16,286 nucleotides of DNA, taken from assembly GCA_014860845.1 (NCBI GenBank), contig JACZIY010000793.1, positions 1-16,286 on the forward strand, written 5' to 3'. Both the position numbers and the translations under genes were made by a program. How positions within the stretch are numbered: the stretch's first letter is position 1; the number at the start of each line of letters is the position of its first letter. Positions 6,473 through 14,649 of this stretch are shown piece by piece. The notes under the pieces were generated by a model that ran no database searches, had not been told where the DNA came from, and saw only the letters and a program-made list of their open reading frames with translations. The stretch comes from Anaerolineaceae bacterium. GTDB taxonomy: Bacteria > Chloroflexota > Anaerolineae > Anaerolineales > Anaerolineaceae.

Positions 6473-6820
6473 CTATACCACTAGAAAAATACTGATCAAC
6501 CCACATATAATGATAACCACAAACATGCCCAGCCATAACCAATTACCTTTCTGAGCAAAATAACCGGGGCTGACGATGGAAGTGTAAAATAACATGCCCA
6601 TTGCTACCAGGAAAACTGGAATCCCCCAGGTGAGATTTAAGAGCAGACCTACGCCTCCAATGATTAAACATAAGGCTGTAACCATCTCAGCCGCAATGTG
6701 AAAGAGAATCCGGATCGGTTCAGTTTTGAGTTCAATAATCTGTTTACTTAGATAGGACATTGTCCATTGACCGATCATACCAACACCAACAATTATCGAA
6801 AAAATGGCTGCAAATTTCAT
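6473..6820 (-). CDS. Small four-helix membrane protein, unknown function
   Basis: 115 residues with hydrophobic segments at about 3-20, 39-58, 61-80 and 94-114, and a short QKGNW loop before the last helix. I do not recognise the family. The ATG at 6820 is chosen because a full AGGAGGT lies three bases upstream; the frame's earlier ATG at 6844 has none. A TATAAT-like hexamer about 25 bases upstream of the start could serve as a -10 box, without a clear -35. The CPT-like pseudogene follows 16 bases downstream, so the two were probably once co-transcribed. Confidence 0.7.
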   Translation of the reverse strand: MKFAAIFSIIVGVGMIGQWTMSYLSKQIIELKTEPIRILFHIAAEMVTALCLIIGGVGLLLNLTWGIPVFLVAMGMLFYTSIVSPGYFAQKGNWLWLGMFVVIIICGLISIFLVV

Positions 6821-6950
6821 ATGACCTCCTAAAATTTTTTCCATTATAAAAATGATTTTAATGAATGGTATTGGATTTTTGGGAATGAATTAAGACTTAA
6901 TTAAAAATACCATAAAAAAAGATTTTTTCTTTGTTTTTGAGATCCCATTC

Positions 6951-6983
6951 TCATTTCACCTTCTGATTCAGAAGGTGAAATGA
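6951..6983. repeat. Perfect 15-bp inverted repeat with 3-base loop
   Basis: Arms TCATTTCACCTTCTG (6951-6965) and CAGAAGGTGAAATGA (6969-6983) are exact complements around ATT. It lies about 40 bases past the ancestral end of the BaeRF remnant on the minus strand. No T-run follows on either strand within ten bases, so it could be a degenerate terminator, a processing stem or a protein-binding site. Confidence 0.65.
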
Positions 6984-7022
6984 ATACAAGATTTTTCATT
7001 TGGATAATATGGATATTTTGAC

Positions 7023-7541
7023 TTAATATCTGAAAATCGCTGCGATTAACCCATCATCTGGTACTTTTTCGGTTTCAACAGCCTACACAATACCTCCATT
7101 AAGATTGGTTTGAATAGCTGCGATTTTAAGCAAATCATGATCTCCCGATTCTTGTTTTTGGTGAACCTGCAATTGTTGTTTCTCAAGGTTACACTTTCCC
7201 CAAATCTGTTCACCAAGGGCTACAAATAATATCTCAACTCGTCCTTGGTGGGCAGAGAACAGAATTTCATCTATGACATTTGCAGTGAGTTGCTTTGTTT
7301 TTAATTGATGGTATTTTTCAAAAGCTTCTATTTCTTCTTTCGCGAAGATTGGTGAAACAATCAACCATGCTTTTTCATGAATCTCTTTGGGGGTTAACTC
7401 CTCGGGATTTCCTGCGATGCTCTTTTCAACGATAAAAGGATAAGAATTTGCATCCTTATAAATCGGAATTAAATAATCAACACCTGCCAAAGCAAGCGGT
7501 GATTTTTCATTAACCAATATCGTATCTCTATCTATCTAACA
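7023..7541 (-). pseudogene. Truncated BaeRF family 3 (eRF1-like) gene remnant
   Basis: The open part (7083-7517, 144 codons) matches the central and C-terminal domains of BaeRF family 3 proteins: PLALAGVDYLIPIYKDANSY, NPEELTPKEIHEKAW, GRVEILFVALGEQIWG and DHDLLKIAAIQTNLNGG. An in-frame TAG at 7083-7085 falls where the family has a Tyr. Beyond it the same frame continues to the natural family ending, LIAAIFRY, with TAA at 7023-7025. The first roughly 210 residues are absent: homology stops near 7541 and the glycosyltransferase gene ends 41 bases further on. The only in-frame initiator is a TTG without a good ribosome-binding site. The intact family is about 360-380 residues and is related to archaeo-eukaryotic release factor 1; its cellular role is poorly known. 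Confidence 0.8.
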
Positions 7542-7581
7542 GTTCATAAGCAAATTTCATTGAAGGTACATCTGAACAATA

Positions 7582-8883
7582 TTACGACCTACATGATTTT
7601 TGAATAATATCCAAAGCATTAGACAAGCCATCCTCCTGGCGGATCTTCTGTACCAGATTAATCGCTTTTCCACGATACTTCGGATTTCCGATGCCATCCT
7701 GAATCAGTTCGGTCAAATCTTTCTCAGTCAGATGTCGGGCATCAGGTGCAGAAGGCCCAACCCCAGCTTGTGCAAGTCGCTTTGCCCAGAAAAATTGATC
7801 AACGGAATATGGAATCGCGGTATTTGGAACACCGGCAGATAAGGCAGATCCACAGGTTCCAGCTCCCCCATGGTGAAGGATAAATGCCACGCGTGGAAAT
7901 AACCAGGCATGCGGCACATCATTGGCACAAATTACATTTTCCCCTTGCATTTCTTCCGGAATCTCAGCAGGAGATACACCCAGAACTACTCGTACACCTG
8001 ATTTCACTGCTGCCCTAATTACCAGATTTAATAATTGGCTGGCTTTTTTGCTTTGCATACTGCCGGGACTAAAATAGATGGGTGGTGTACCATTTTCGAG
8101 AAAATTCACAAGATCAGCAGGGGGTTCCCATCCTGACGGAACAGGTAACTGCCAATATCCGGTGATATGTGCATTCTTTGGCCAATTTTCTGGAAACGGT
8201 AAAACAAACCGACTGTAGGCAAAAAGGATAGGAGTTTGGTCTTCAACCGGACCAGTTAATAACCAGGGTGCGAGGTCAGGAAGTTCAGGAGCGGATTTTT
8301 TAAGTCTTTTGTAGATAATCCTGGGACCATAACGGAATGTGGCGGTGCTTAATGCATGTGACCCGAATCGGTACAATTTTCCGAAAGGAAGATCCGGTAA
8401 CCCGACCGCTGGAAATTCTTTAGTAGGAAGAAAAACTGGGAAGAATTGTGCAGATATATCCGGTATACCTAGTTTTTTCGCCATAATATGACCGGCATCC
8501 GTCATTAAAAAGGAGTGAATGATCAGATCAGCCCCAATAGATGCATGTTCAATAACTCCCAGCGCGCTTTTTGCCAGCGGGAAGACATGTTCAGTCATTC
8601 TCGTGATCATTTTGATCCAATTCCGTCCGGCTCTGTCTGCCAGTACCTGCCCCAACTCTTCAGAATTACTTTGAATGGCTTGAAATTCCAGACCATGATC
8701 TTCTACCAAAGCTGAAAAAGCTTGTGGCCCCACCAGACGAACAGAGTAGCCGACCTGAATTAACCCGACTCCCAAGGCAACAAATGGCTCTACATCTCCA
8801 CGGGTGCCATAGGTTAAGATCACGATCCGTTTCTTCCTGTGAAAGTTTGCAGGCTGGTTATTCATTTTTCTAGAGAGATTCAT
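7582..8883 (-). CDS. GT1-family glycosyltransferase (MGT / sterol 3-beta-glucosyltransferase-like)
   Basis: 433 residues, GT-B fold. The N-terminal acceptor domain opens with RIVILTYGTRGDVEPFVALG (about 19-38), the typical GT28/GT1 start. The C-terminal nucleotide-sugar domain holds PIYFSPGSM, then VPHAWLFPRVAFILHHGGAGT (HHGGAGT near 337-343) and AIPYSVDQFFWAKRLAQ, the PSPG-like donor-binding region. The length is normal for UDP-glucose:sterol or macrolide-type glycosyltransferases. The acceptor could be a sterol-like lipid, polyketide or other hydrophobic compound. Three start codons are possible (TTG 8889, ATG 8883, ATG 8865), none with a strong ribosome-binding site; all give the complete fold. 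No biosynthetic cluster accompanies it. Confidence 0.88.
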   Translation of the reverse strand: MNLSRKMNNQPANFHRKKRIVILTYGTRGDVEPFVALGVGLIQVGYSVRLVGPQAFSALVEDHGLEFQAIQSNSEELGQVLADRAGRNWIKMITRMTEHVFPLAKSALGVIEHASIGADLIIHSFLMTDAGHIMAKKLGIPDISAQFFPVFLPTKEFPAVGLPDLPFGKLYRFGSHALSTATFRYGPRIIYKRLKKSAPELPDLAPWLLTGPVEDQTPILFAYSRFVLPFPENWPKNAHITGYWQLPVPSGWEPPADLVNFLENGTPPIYFSPGSMQSKKASQLLNLVIRAAVKSGVRVVLGVSPAEIPEEMQGENVICANDVPHAWLFPRVAFILHHGGAGTCGSALSAGVPNTAIPYSVDQFFWAKRLAQAGVGPSAPDARHLTEKDLTELIQDGIGNPKYRGKAINLVQKIRQEDGLSNALDIIQKSCRS

Positions 8884-8934
8884 TAACAATATCGATGATT
8901 ATGGATTGATTATAGTGGTTTGGGAAAAAAGATC

Positions 8935-9203
8935 CTATCCTCTTCGAATAAAATTCTGATTGGCTCTGTCACTGATATTGTCTGAATTCTCTTTGAGGGC
9001 AAAATTTAAGCCATGATCTTCTTAAGCTGTAGAAATAATTCGGAGTGCTTTCGGTCCAACTCCGTGTAATTTGAGCAATTCAGCCTCACTCACCTGTGTG
9101 AAATCCGTGAGCTTGGTGATTCCAGCAGATTCCAATGCACGGGATGCAGGTTTCCCGATCCCAATGGAAGATCAATTTAACTTGATTTTGATAAATTATT
9201 CAT
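8935..9203 (-). pseudogene. Decayed helix-hairpin-helix protein gene
   Basis: An ATG at 9203, preceded by GAGG, reads MNNLSKSS and meets TAA, then resumes as IDLP. After a one-base loss the frame becomes IGKPASRALESAGITKLTDF, followed by LLKLHGVGPKALRIIS. This is the compact HhH domain found in short bacterial proteins with the pattern IGKPA-RAL, E-LL-LHGVGPKA. Another in-frame TAA at 9022-9024 is followed by EDHGLNFALKEN, which matches the family's usual ending (GL-FA). At least three lesions therefore break a gene of roughly 70-85 codons. It sits 22 bases downstream of the TauE/SafE gene. HhH domains bind DNA non-specifically; no product is expected now. Confidence 0.75.
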
Positions 9204-9225
9204 CAAATCCTCGCTTTTATTTCTT

Positions 9226-9978
9226 TTAAACCATAAAAATCATTTTTATCCCAGCGATGATGAGAACAATTGCCAATAGTCTTTGAATTGTGTTATTTCC
9301 CAGACGACGGCTTCCATATTCAGCACCGATAAATCCACCAACAACAACGACGAGTAACCAGATCGGCATTGAATTGTGAAATTGGGTTGATGTGGATGCT
9401 ACACCCAAGAATCCCGAAATTGAATTCACCAACACAAATCCCGCCGCTACGCCAGAAATTACTTTGATAGGTGCCCAATGTAAAAATAATAGAAGCGGGC
9501 TGAGGAATATTCCTCCTCCCACACCAGTCAAACCAGACAGGAAGCCTAGTGTTGACCCAACAATCAAGAGTAAAAGAATGGAAGGTTTTTCTTCTTTATA
9601 TTCAATACCATTTTTTGCCTGACGGATCATCATCCAAGCTGAAAATATTAGAATAAGTCCAACCAGTGGTTTGTAATAAATTTCAGGTAAGACAATTCTT
9701 CCCCCTAAAAAAGCTAAAGGAATCGCAGAGATTGCTAATGGAAGAAATAATCGCCAGGAAAGGGTACCAGCACGGTAAAATTTTATAGTTGTTATTACTG
9801 CTACAACAATATTCAATGCCAGTGCCGTGGGTCGCATGATTTCTGCAGAAATGCCAACCAATGCCATGACTGCTAGATATCCGGAAGCTCCTGCATGCCC
9901 CACTGATGAATACAATACCGCTAACAGAAACAAAAGTATGGTTACTAATACACTTTGAAAATCAACCAAAAAATCCAA
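9226..9978 (-). CDS. TauE/SafE (DUF81) sulfite-exporter-family membrane transporter
   Basis: About 250 residues, with eight or so membrane helices in two repeats. Signatures: LYSSVGHAGASGYLAVMAL at the start of the first repeat and LGFLSGLTGVGGGIFLSPLL at the start of the second, the paired glycine-rich motifs of the family. Members export sulfite, sulfoacetate and other organosulfur anions; the substrate is not readable here. No ATG is well placed. TTG at 9978 is preferred because AAGGA lies eight bases upstream and it gives the family-typical short N-terminus. A TTG at 10047 would add 23 residues but has no ribosome-binding site and sits next to a possible -10 box. Confidence 0.85.
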   Translation of the reverse strand: MDFLVDFQSVLVTILLFLLAVLYSSVGHAGASGYLAVMALVGISAEIMRPTALALNIVVAVITTIKFYRAGTLSWRLFLPLAISAIPLAFLGGRIVLPEIYYKPLVGLILIFSAWMMIRQAKNGIEYKEEKPSILLLLIVGSTLGFLSGLTGVGGGIFLSPLLLFLHWAPIKVISGVAAGFVLVNSISGFLGVASTSTQFHNSMPIWLLVVVVGGFIGAEYGSRRLGNNTIQRLLAIVLIIAGIKMIFMV

Positions 9979-10173
9979 AATCTGAATCCTTATACTGGCT
10001 TGAATACCAATGAGGTCATCGATGGCCAGTTGAATGATTATATACAACTTTTATGAGTATTGCTTAAACTTGTAAAGATATTGGTAACGATTATTAGTCT
10101 GGATTAATAATTATCCCATAATCAACCTATTCAGTTTAGTTATTCTAAATTTAACGGAAGTTAATTTTTTGAT

Positions 10174-10890
10174 CTAAATTAATTTAGCTAACCATTCATC
10201 ATCCGTTAGGCTGAGTCTTAGTGGTGTCAGAGATACCAATTCATGGTCTATTGCCCAACGATCACTGTTTTCGTCCGGGTTTGAGAGTGGTGTGGCTGCA
10301 AACCAGAAATGTTTCCGGCCGTTTGGATCACGTCCCTCGACCATTTTTCCGTTGTAATGCCTGATGGATTGGTGTGTCCAGCACATACCAACCGGTTCTT
10401 CAGGAAGATTAACATTCACCAGACGCGGTTGGTTACCATTGGTGAGCATTTTGATAACCTCAGCGACATAAGGTTTTTGTTTTTCATAACTGGGCTCTTC
10501 TCCATTAATCACCTGACTGAATGCGATGGATTGCACACCCAGGATGACCCCCTGTTTGGCTGCTGCGACTGTGCCAGAATGCCAGATATCACTTCCAAGA
10601 TTACTGCCTACATTAATACCGGATAAAACCAGGTCTACTTCACCCAGGTGGTATAAACCCATAGCGACACAATCTGCTGGAGTTCCATTGACTCTGTATG
10701 ATTCAAAGTCTTTCAAGAATTTCACGCGATGATAGGTTAAAGGTCGTTTGATAGTAATGGCATGTCCCATAGCTGATTGTTCAAAATCCGGTGCAAAGAT
10801 CACTACCTGGCCGAATTGAGATGCTACTTCTGCCAACGCAATCAATCCCGGGCTGAAAATACCATCATCATTACTTACTAAAATTTTCAT
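10174..10890 (-). CDS. surE: 5'/3'-nucleotidase SurE
   Basis: 238 residues; a metal-dependent nucleoside monophosphate phosphatase (EC 3.1.3.5) of the cytoplasm, active in stationary-phase survival in other bacteria. The N-terminus KILVSNDDGIFSPGL carries the Asp8-Asp9 metal pair, Ser39 lies in DFEQSAMGH, and Asn93 is in LSGINVGSNLGSDIWHSGTV, the complete set of SurE metal ligands. GTPADCV near 69-75 is also conserved. The ATG at 10890 follows AGGAG with four bases spacing and begins exactly at the conserved strand; an upstream frame extension is not homologous. The length is close to the family's usual 240-260. Confidence 0.95.
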   Translation of the reverse strand: MKILVSNDDGIFSPGLIALAEVASQFGQVVIFAPDFEQSAMGHAITIKRPLTYHRVKFLKDFESYRVNGTPADCVAMGLYHLGEVDLVLSGINVGSNLGSDIWHSGTVAAAKQGVILGVQSIAFSQVINGEEPSYEKQKPYVAEVIKMLTNGNQPRLVNVNLPEEPVGMCWTHQSIRHYNGKMVEGRDPNGRKHFWFAATPLSNPDENSDRWAIDHELVSLTPLRLSLTDDEWLAKLI

Positions 10891-11058
10891 AATTCTCCTA
10901 CAATAATAAATCTTCAGAATTATAAGTTTACACTTCAATTTAATGGTTTACAGGAACCTTAATAATGTTTTAACTGGACGTAAAACAAATTTACCAACTG
11001 AATAAATAAACTTCTTTTTAGAACAATATTCAAAAGGTTGATCGAAGAAAGAAGAAAA

Positions 11059-11736
11059 CTATAAGGTAGAAATATTTATTTTAATTGTTTGGTCCAGCCT
11101 ATTCTCGATGATTTCAATATCATTTAGACTTTCCACTAAAAAATCCACTCCTGCATCAACTAATTCATTGGCTGGATGTGTTGAAACAATCCCGATCACC
11201 CTCATTCCGGCACCTTTTCCAGCTTTCACCCCAATCGGAGCATCTTCGATCACCGCACAGTCTTCGGCAGATACTCCCAGTAGGTTGGCAGCGGTCAAAT
11301 AAGGTATGGGTGAAGGTTTCCCTTGAGAAACATCATCTCCAGTAACGATGAATTTAGGCATGGGTAATCCAGCTTTCTTCAGGCGAGCTTCAACCAGATC
11401 GTATCCACCTGAGGTTACAATCGCCCACGTATCCGCGCCAAGTTTGGATATTAATTCTTTCGCTCCTGGTATGGTAATGACTCCTTCGGTATCCAAAATC
11501 TCATATGCTGTGAATTCAGCTGCTTCATATTCGGCATCTAAATGGGGGGCAACTATTCTTATTGTTTCAATGGTGCGCACACCATGGGCATTTTGTAGAA
11601 CTTTCTTCAAGTCAAGTCCATGCTTTTCCGCCCATTCCTGCCAGTGTCGTTCAATACAGCTGGTGGAGTCAAGTAATACGCCATCCAGGTCAAAGAGGAT
11701 GGCTTCACATTCCAAATGTTTTACTTTATTTCTCAA
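11059..11736 (-). CDS. HAD-superfamily sugar-phosphate-type phosphatase
   Basis: 225 residues with all four HAD motifs. Motif I is ILFDLDGVLLDS with catalytic Asp16 and Asp18; motif II is IVTSGG with Thr/Ser near 108-109. Motif III Lys is near 140 in SQGKPSPIPY, and motif IV is VIEDAPIGVKAG near 162-173. The alpha-helical cap between motifs I and II is of the C1 type, as in glycerol-3-phosphatase, 2-deoxyglucose-6-phosphatase and beta-phosphoglucomutase relatives. Lacking mutase-specific evidence, phosphatase is the safer call. TTG at 11736 is used because AGGAG stands directly upstream. The longer frame to 11826 adds a sequence with no HAD similarity. Confidence 0.88.
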   Translation of the reverse strand: MRNKVKHLECEAILFDLDGVLLDSTSCIERHWQEWAEKHGLDLKKVLQNAHGVRTIETIRIVAPHLDAEYEAAEFTAYEILDTEGVITIPGAKELISKLGADTWAIVTSGGYDLVEARLKKAGLPMPKFIVTGDDVSQGKPSPIPYLTAANLLGVSAEDCAVIEDAPIGVKAGKGAGMRVIGIVSTHPANELVDAGVDFLVESLNDIEIIENRLDQTIKINISTL

Positions 11737-11810
11737 AACGACTCCTGTGGTTTCTTTGCAGTTTATCAAGTGAAAAAAATCAATGTTTTGATTTGTTAAG
11801 ATTATGACAC

Positions 11811-11839
11811 AAAAAATCCTCATCAAAAATAAATGATGA
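11811..11839 (-). terminator. Weak terminator-like hairpin downstream of the SulP pseudogene
   Basis: On the minus strand TCATCA and TGATGA pair around an 8-base AT-rich loop, followed by GGA and six T residues (11811-11816). The stem is only six base pairs, so function is uncertain. It lies 47 bases past the end of the SulP reading frame and before the HAD gene. Confidence 0.35.
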
Positions 11840-11885
11840 AGATTGATAATATCGGACCTTTATCTATGATTTACTTGGTTTTGCA

Positions 11886-13543
11886 TCAATCCCCACAAAT
11901 GGCACAATTCAGATTGTCAGCTGCGATGATGGCTTGCTCACTGCTCCAGAAAAAGTTTTCCACACCAATGCTGTCTTCCAATCCACCTCGTTGCATCATC
12001 CCTCTCACGTTATCATGCACACCAGCCAGCATCAATTGACCACCGCTTTGTTTGATCGTCTCTTGCAGACGTTGGATAACCTCCAACCCGGAAGTGTCCA
12101 ATAATGGAACAGCGCGCATGGAGAGAATGAGCGTTTGTGTATCTTTGATTTGTGAAAAAGCTTCATTAAATATTCCACTGGCGGCAAAAAAGAGGGGTCC
12201 TGTGAGATAGGCGACACGGATATGAGGGCATTTCTGTGAGATATCGATCCCGCGTGATTTGAGTTTTTCTGCATCCACTTCCTGAATATTGATTTGTAGA
12301 CTGGCAATTTTGTTCAGGAAGATGGCACCAGTAATTAAAGTTCCAATTAATATCGCCTGGGTCAGATCGAGTGTGATGGTGGCAAGCATGGTAATGGAAA
12401 ATGCCAGAATGTCACTCTTAAATCGTTTGTTAAAAATAAATCTGATGGAATGCCATTCATTCATTCGCCAGGCGGTTACCATCAGGACACCAGCCAATGC
12501 GGCTAACGGGATTTGTTGCATAACGGGAGCCAGTAAAAACATGGATAGAAGAATTCCTATTGCATGAATGATACTGACCAATCGGGTTTGCCCACCGGAT
12601 TTGATGCCCACACTGGTTCTGGCGATAGCAGCTGTGGCAGGCACTCCACCAAAAAATGGGATCAGCATATTGCCTATTCCCTGCCCGACCAGTTCAAGAT
12701 TTGCCTGTAAGCGCACACCAGTCATATTCGAAGCTACTGCACCGCACAATAGGCTCTCGACAGCACCCAGGGCGGTGATCGTTAAGGCTGGTGCCAGAAA
12801 TTCGGGTAGACTCTCCCAGGGGATCTGATTGAAATTCAAGCGTTCTGCCAGAAAAATCGTTTTGGGGATTTCTCCGATGACGGCTACTGGCCATTTCATT
12901 AATCCATTGAATACAGTGGCTGCAATGATTCCCAACAATGAAGAAGGGAAACGTGCCCCCCAACGTTTTGGCCAAAAGACCATAATCAGGATAACAATTG
13001 ATCCCATCAGAATGGTATGTCAATCCAGAGTAAACCCACCTTTGAAGTATTCCAGGAATTTAAACAATGCTGATTCATTTCCAGGTGTTTTAACGCCTAA
13101 AAAGTTGTCGATTTGACCAATAAAAATAATCAGGGCAATACCAGATGTAAAACCAGTGATCACAGGTGAGGGGATGAAGGCAATGAAGCGCCTCAATTTC
13201 AGAACACCGATAATCAACAAAAACAGGCCAGAAATCAAACCCGCTATCCAGATTCCCTGTAATCCATAACGCTGCACCAGCACACTAACACAGCACTCAT
13301 CGCTCCAGTGGGTCCCGAAATTTGATAAGGAGCACCAGAGAGTAATCCAATGACCAGGCCAGCAATCACGGCTGTTACCAGTCCCGCTGCCGCACTCGCA
13401 CCGGATGCCACACCAAACGCCAGCGCTAATGGTAATGCCACTGCAACCACCGTCAACCCGGCTTATAAATCCTGTTGTAATTTAGTACGGTTGTATCCCT
13501 GAAATTCATCGCGCAGCATCTGAATGTAATTTTTTCTTCCCAT
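11886..13543 (-). pseudogene. SulP-family anion transporter gene broken by three lesions
   Basis: The ancestral gene starts at ATG 13543 (MGRKNYIQMLRDEF) and runs about 550 codons. It covers a SulP transporter domain (LTVVAVALPLALAFGV, YQISGPTGAMSAVLV, then FIPSPVITGFTSGIALII) and a C-terminal STAS domain (VAYLTGPLFFAASGIF, then PLLDTSGLEVIQRLQ). Three lesions break it. An in-frame TAA at 13463-13465 precedes the first helix (QQDL-stop-AGLTVV). A one-base deletion near 13284 splits AVLV from VLVQRYG. A TGA at 13020-13022 stands where a Trp codon (TGG) is expected (FTLD-stop-HTILMG). The last 1.1 kb is still open. Intact relatives carry sulfate, bicarbonate or other anions; this copy should be non-functional. 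Confidence 0.88.
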
Positions 13544-13567
13544 TTTGCTGCCTTTCAATTTGTTGTT

Positions 13568-13596
13568 AAAAAAATGCGCACCTCACTGGAGGCACG
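13568..13596 (-). terminator. Intrinsic terminator of the EamA gene
   Basis: On the minus strand CGTGCCTC and GAGGTGCG pair (eight pairs, two of them G-T wobbles) around a CAGT loop at 13577-13596. CA and seven T residues (13568-13574) follow. It lies about 90 bases after the EamA stop and just before the SulP start at 13543, so transcription of the broken transporter would be separate from the EamA unit. Confidence 0.6.
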
Positions 13597-13682
13597 AAGA
13601 GCAATTCTATCACCAATTAAAATAATGAAAAGGGGTAAATAATAAATGGTGAATAATAAACCTCACCAATCATTATGTTTTT

Positions 13683-14600
13683 TTATCCTCTTTTCCCCCT
13701 CCATACCTGAACGATAATAATGCCAATCGTTACCAATCCCAACCCCGAAATCTGTCTGAGATTTAAGGGCTCATCCAGAAATACCCAGGACAGGATCGCG
13801 ATTTGTGGCAGCATGGTGCTATTGATGATGCTTGATTCGACTGCCGTGAGTGATTGTAGGGATTTGTTCCAAAAAGTGAATGCAATTGCTGTATTGACGA
13901 CTGCCAACCAGATGATAATCAGCCACTGGATTAAGTTGAGTTGACCCAATCCCTGTGTAGTTGCTCCGATGATTAATAACAAAACCCCACCAATCCCCAT
14001 ACTGATGGTGGTAATGACGATCGCTGGTAATCCACTTTGGGTGTTTATTTTTCTTCCCAATAGAGAAGAACTGGCATTTGCCAGAACGCCAATACACACT
14101 GCAATAAAACCTATTACCTGATTGGCTGAGGTATTTAAAGGAAGGAAATAAACAATTGCACCAGCCACTGATAATAGTATCCCCATCCATTGTGTAAAAG
14201 TGGTGGCTTCCTGGTTGACAATTCCGCTGGGGATAGCCACAAAAATGGGTGAGAAATTCAATAAGAGCGTCACGGTTGCAGCGGGGAGGAAAGCCAGGCC
14301 GATAAATTGAGCGCCTTGCGTGATGGTATAAAACACCAGCCCCAGAAGAATCAGTTGGTACCAGGTGGATTTTGAAAAAATCTTTACCATTTGACGATGA
14401 GATGGGTTAATTAAGACAAAAGGCAGCAAACATAGAAAAGCCAATGTGTAGCGTAAACCGGCAAAGGTTACCGGGGGCAAACTGGCTTTCAATCCAATTT
14501 TAATAAGCACCCAGGAAGTAGACCACAGGAAGGTTACGAATAATGCGAGAAATACTGCTTTGAGATGGGATCTGGAAGGATTGGTGGTTTCAGGATTCAT
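13683..14600 (-). CDS. EamA-family (DMT superfamily) transporter
   Basis: 305 residues, about ten membrane helices arranged as two EamA repeats. The first repeat opens with VFLALFVTFLWSTSWVLIKI and GLKASLPPVTFAGLRYTLAF; the second, after NTQSGLPAIVITTI, ends with WVFLDEPLNLRQISGLGLVTIGI. These are the hallmark segments of drug/metabolite exporters of the RhaT/YdcZ class. The substrate is unknown; relatives export amino acids, nucleosides or metabolites. The ATG at 14600 is chosen because it begins a normal-length family N-terminus. The frame extends to 14717 but that part overlaps the kinase-like gene and is not homologous. It follows that gene by 49 bases and is probably co-transcribed. Confidence 0.9.
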   Translation of the reverse strand: MNPETTNPSRSHLKAVFLALFVTFLWSTSWVLIKIGLKASLPPVTFAGLRYTLAFLCLLPFVLINPSHRQMVKIFSKSTWYQLILLGLVFYTITQGAQFIGLAFLPAATVTLLLNFSPIFVAIPSGIVNQEATTFTQWMGILLSVAGAIVYFLPLNTSANQVIGFIAVCIGVLANASSSLLGRKINTQSGLPAIVITTISMGIGGVLLLIIGATTQGLGQLNLIQWLIIIWLAVVNTAIAFTFWNKSLQSLTAVESSIINSTMLPQIAILSWVFLDEPLNLRQISGLGLVTIGIIIVQVWRGKRG

Positions 14601-14649
14601 GAAAAGCCTGTTTGTGTGAATAAGATATCGTTTAATTTGTAAAACGAAG

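Noticed and set aside
8909..8914. TATAAT hexamer upstream of the glycosyltransferase
   Set aside because: No -35-like hexamer occurs at 16-18 bases and AT-rich spacers yield such hexamers often, so it is not listed as a promoter.
11348..11773. Plus-strand open frame of 141 codons
   Set aside because: Entirely antisense to the HAD phosphatase gene, which has all four motifs on the minus strand.
12032..12307. Second minus-strand frame inside the SulP region
   Set aside because: An out-of-frame shadow of the STAS-domain part of SulP; the STAS motifs are in the other frame.
11886..13543. Stop-codon recoding or programmed frameshifting to express SulP
   Set aside because: It would require readthrough of both TAA and TGA plus a frameshift at a site without a slippery sequence. 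Neighbouring genes use all three stops normally, so decay is simpler.
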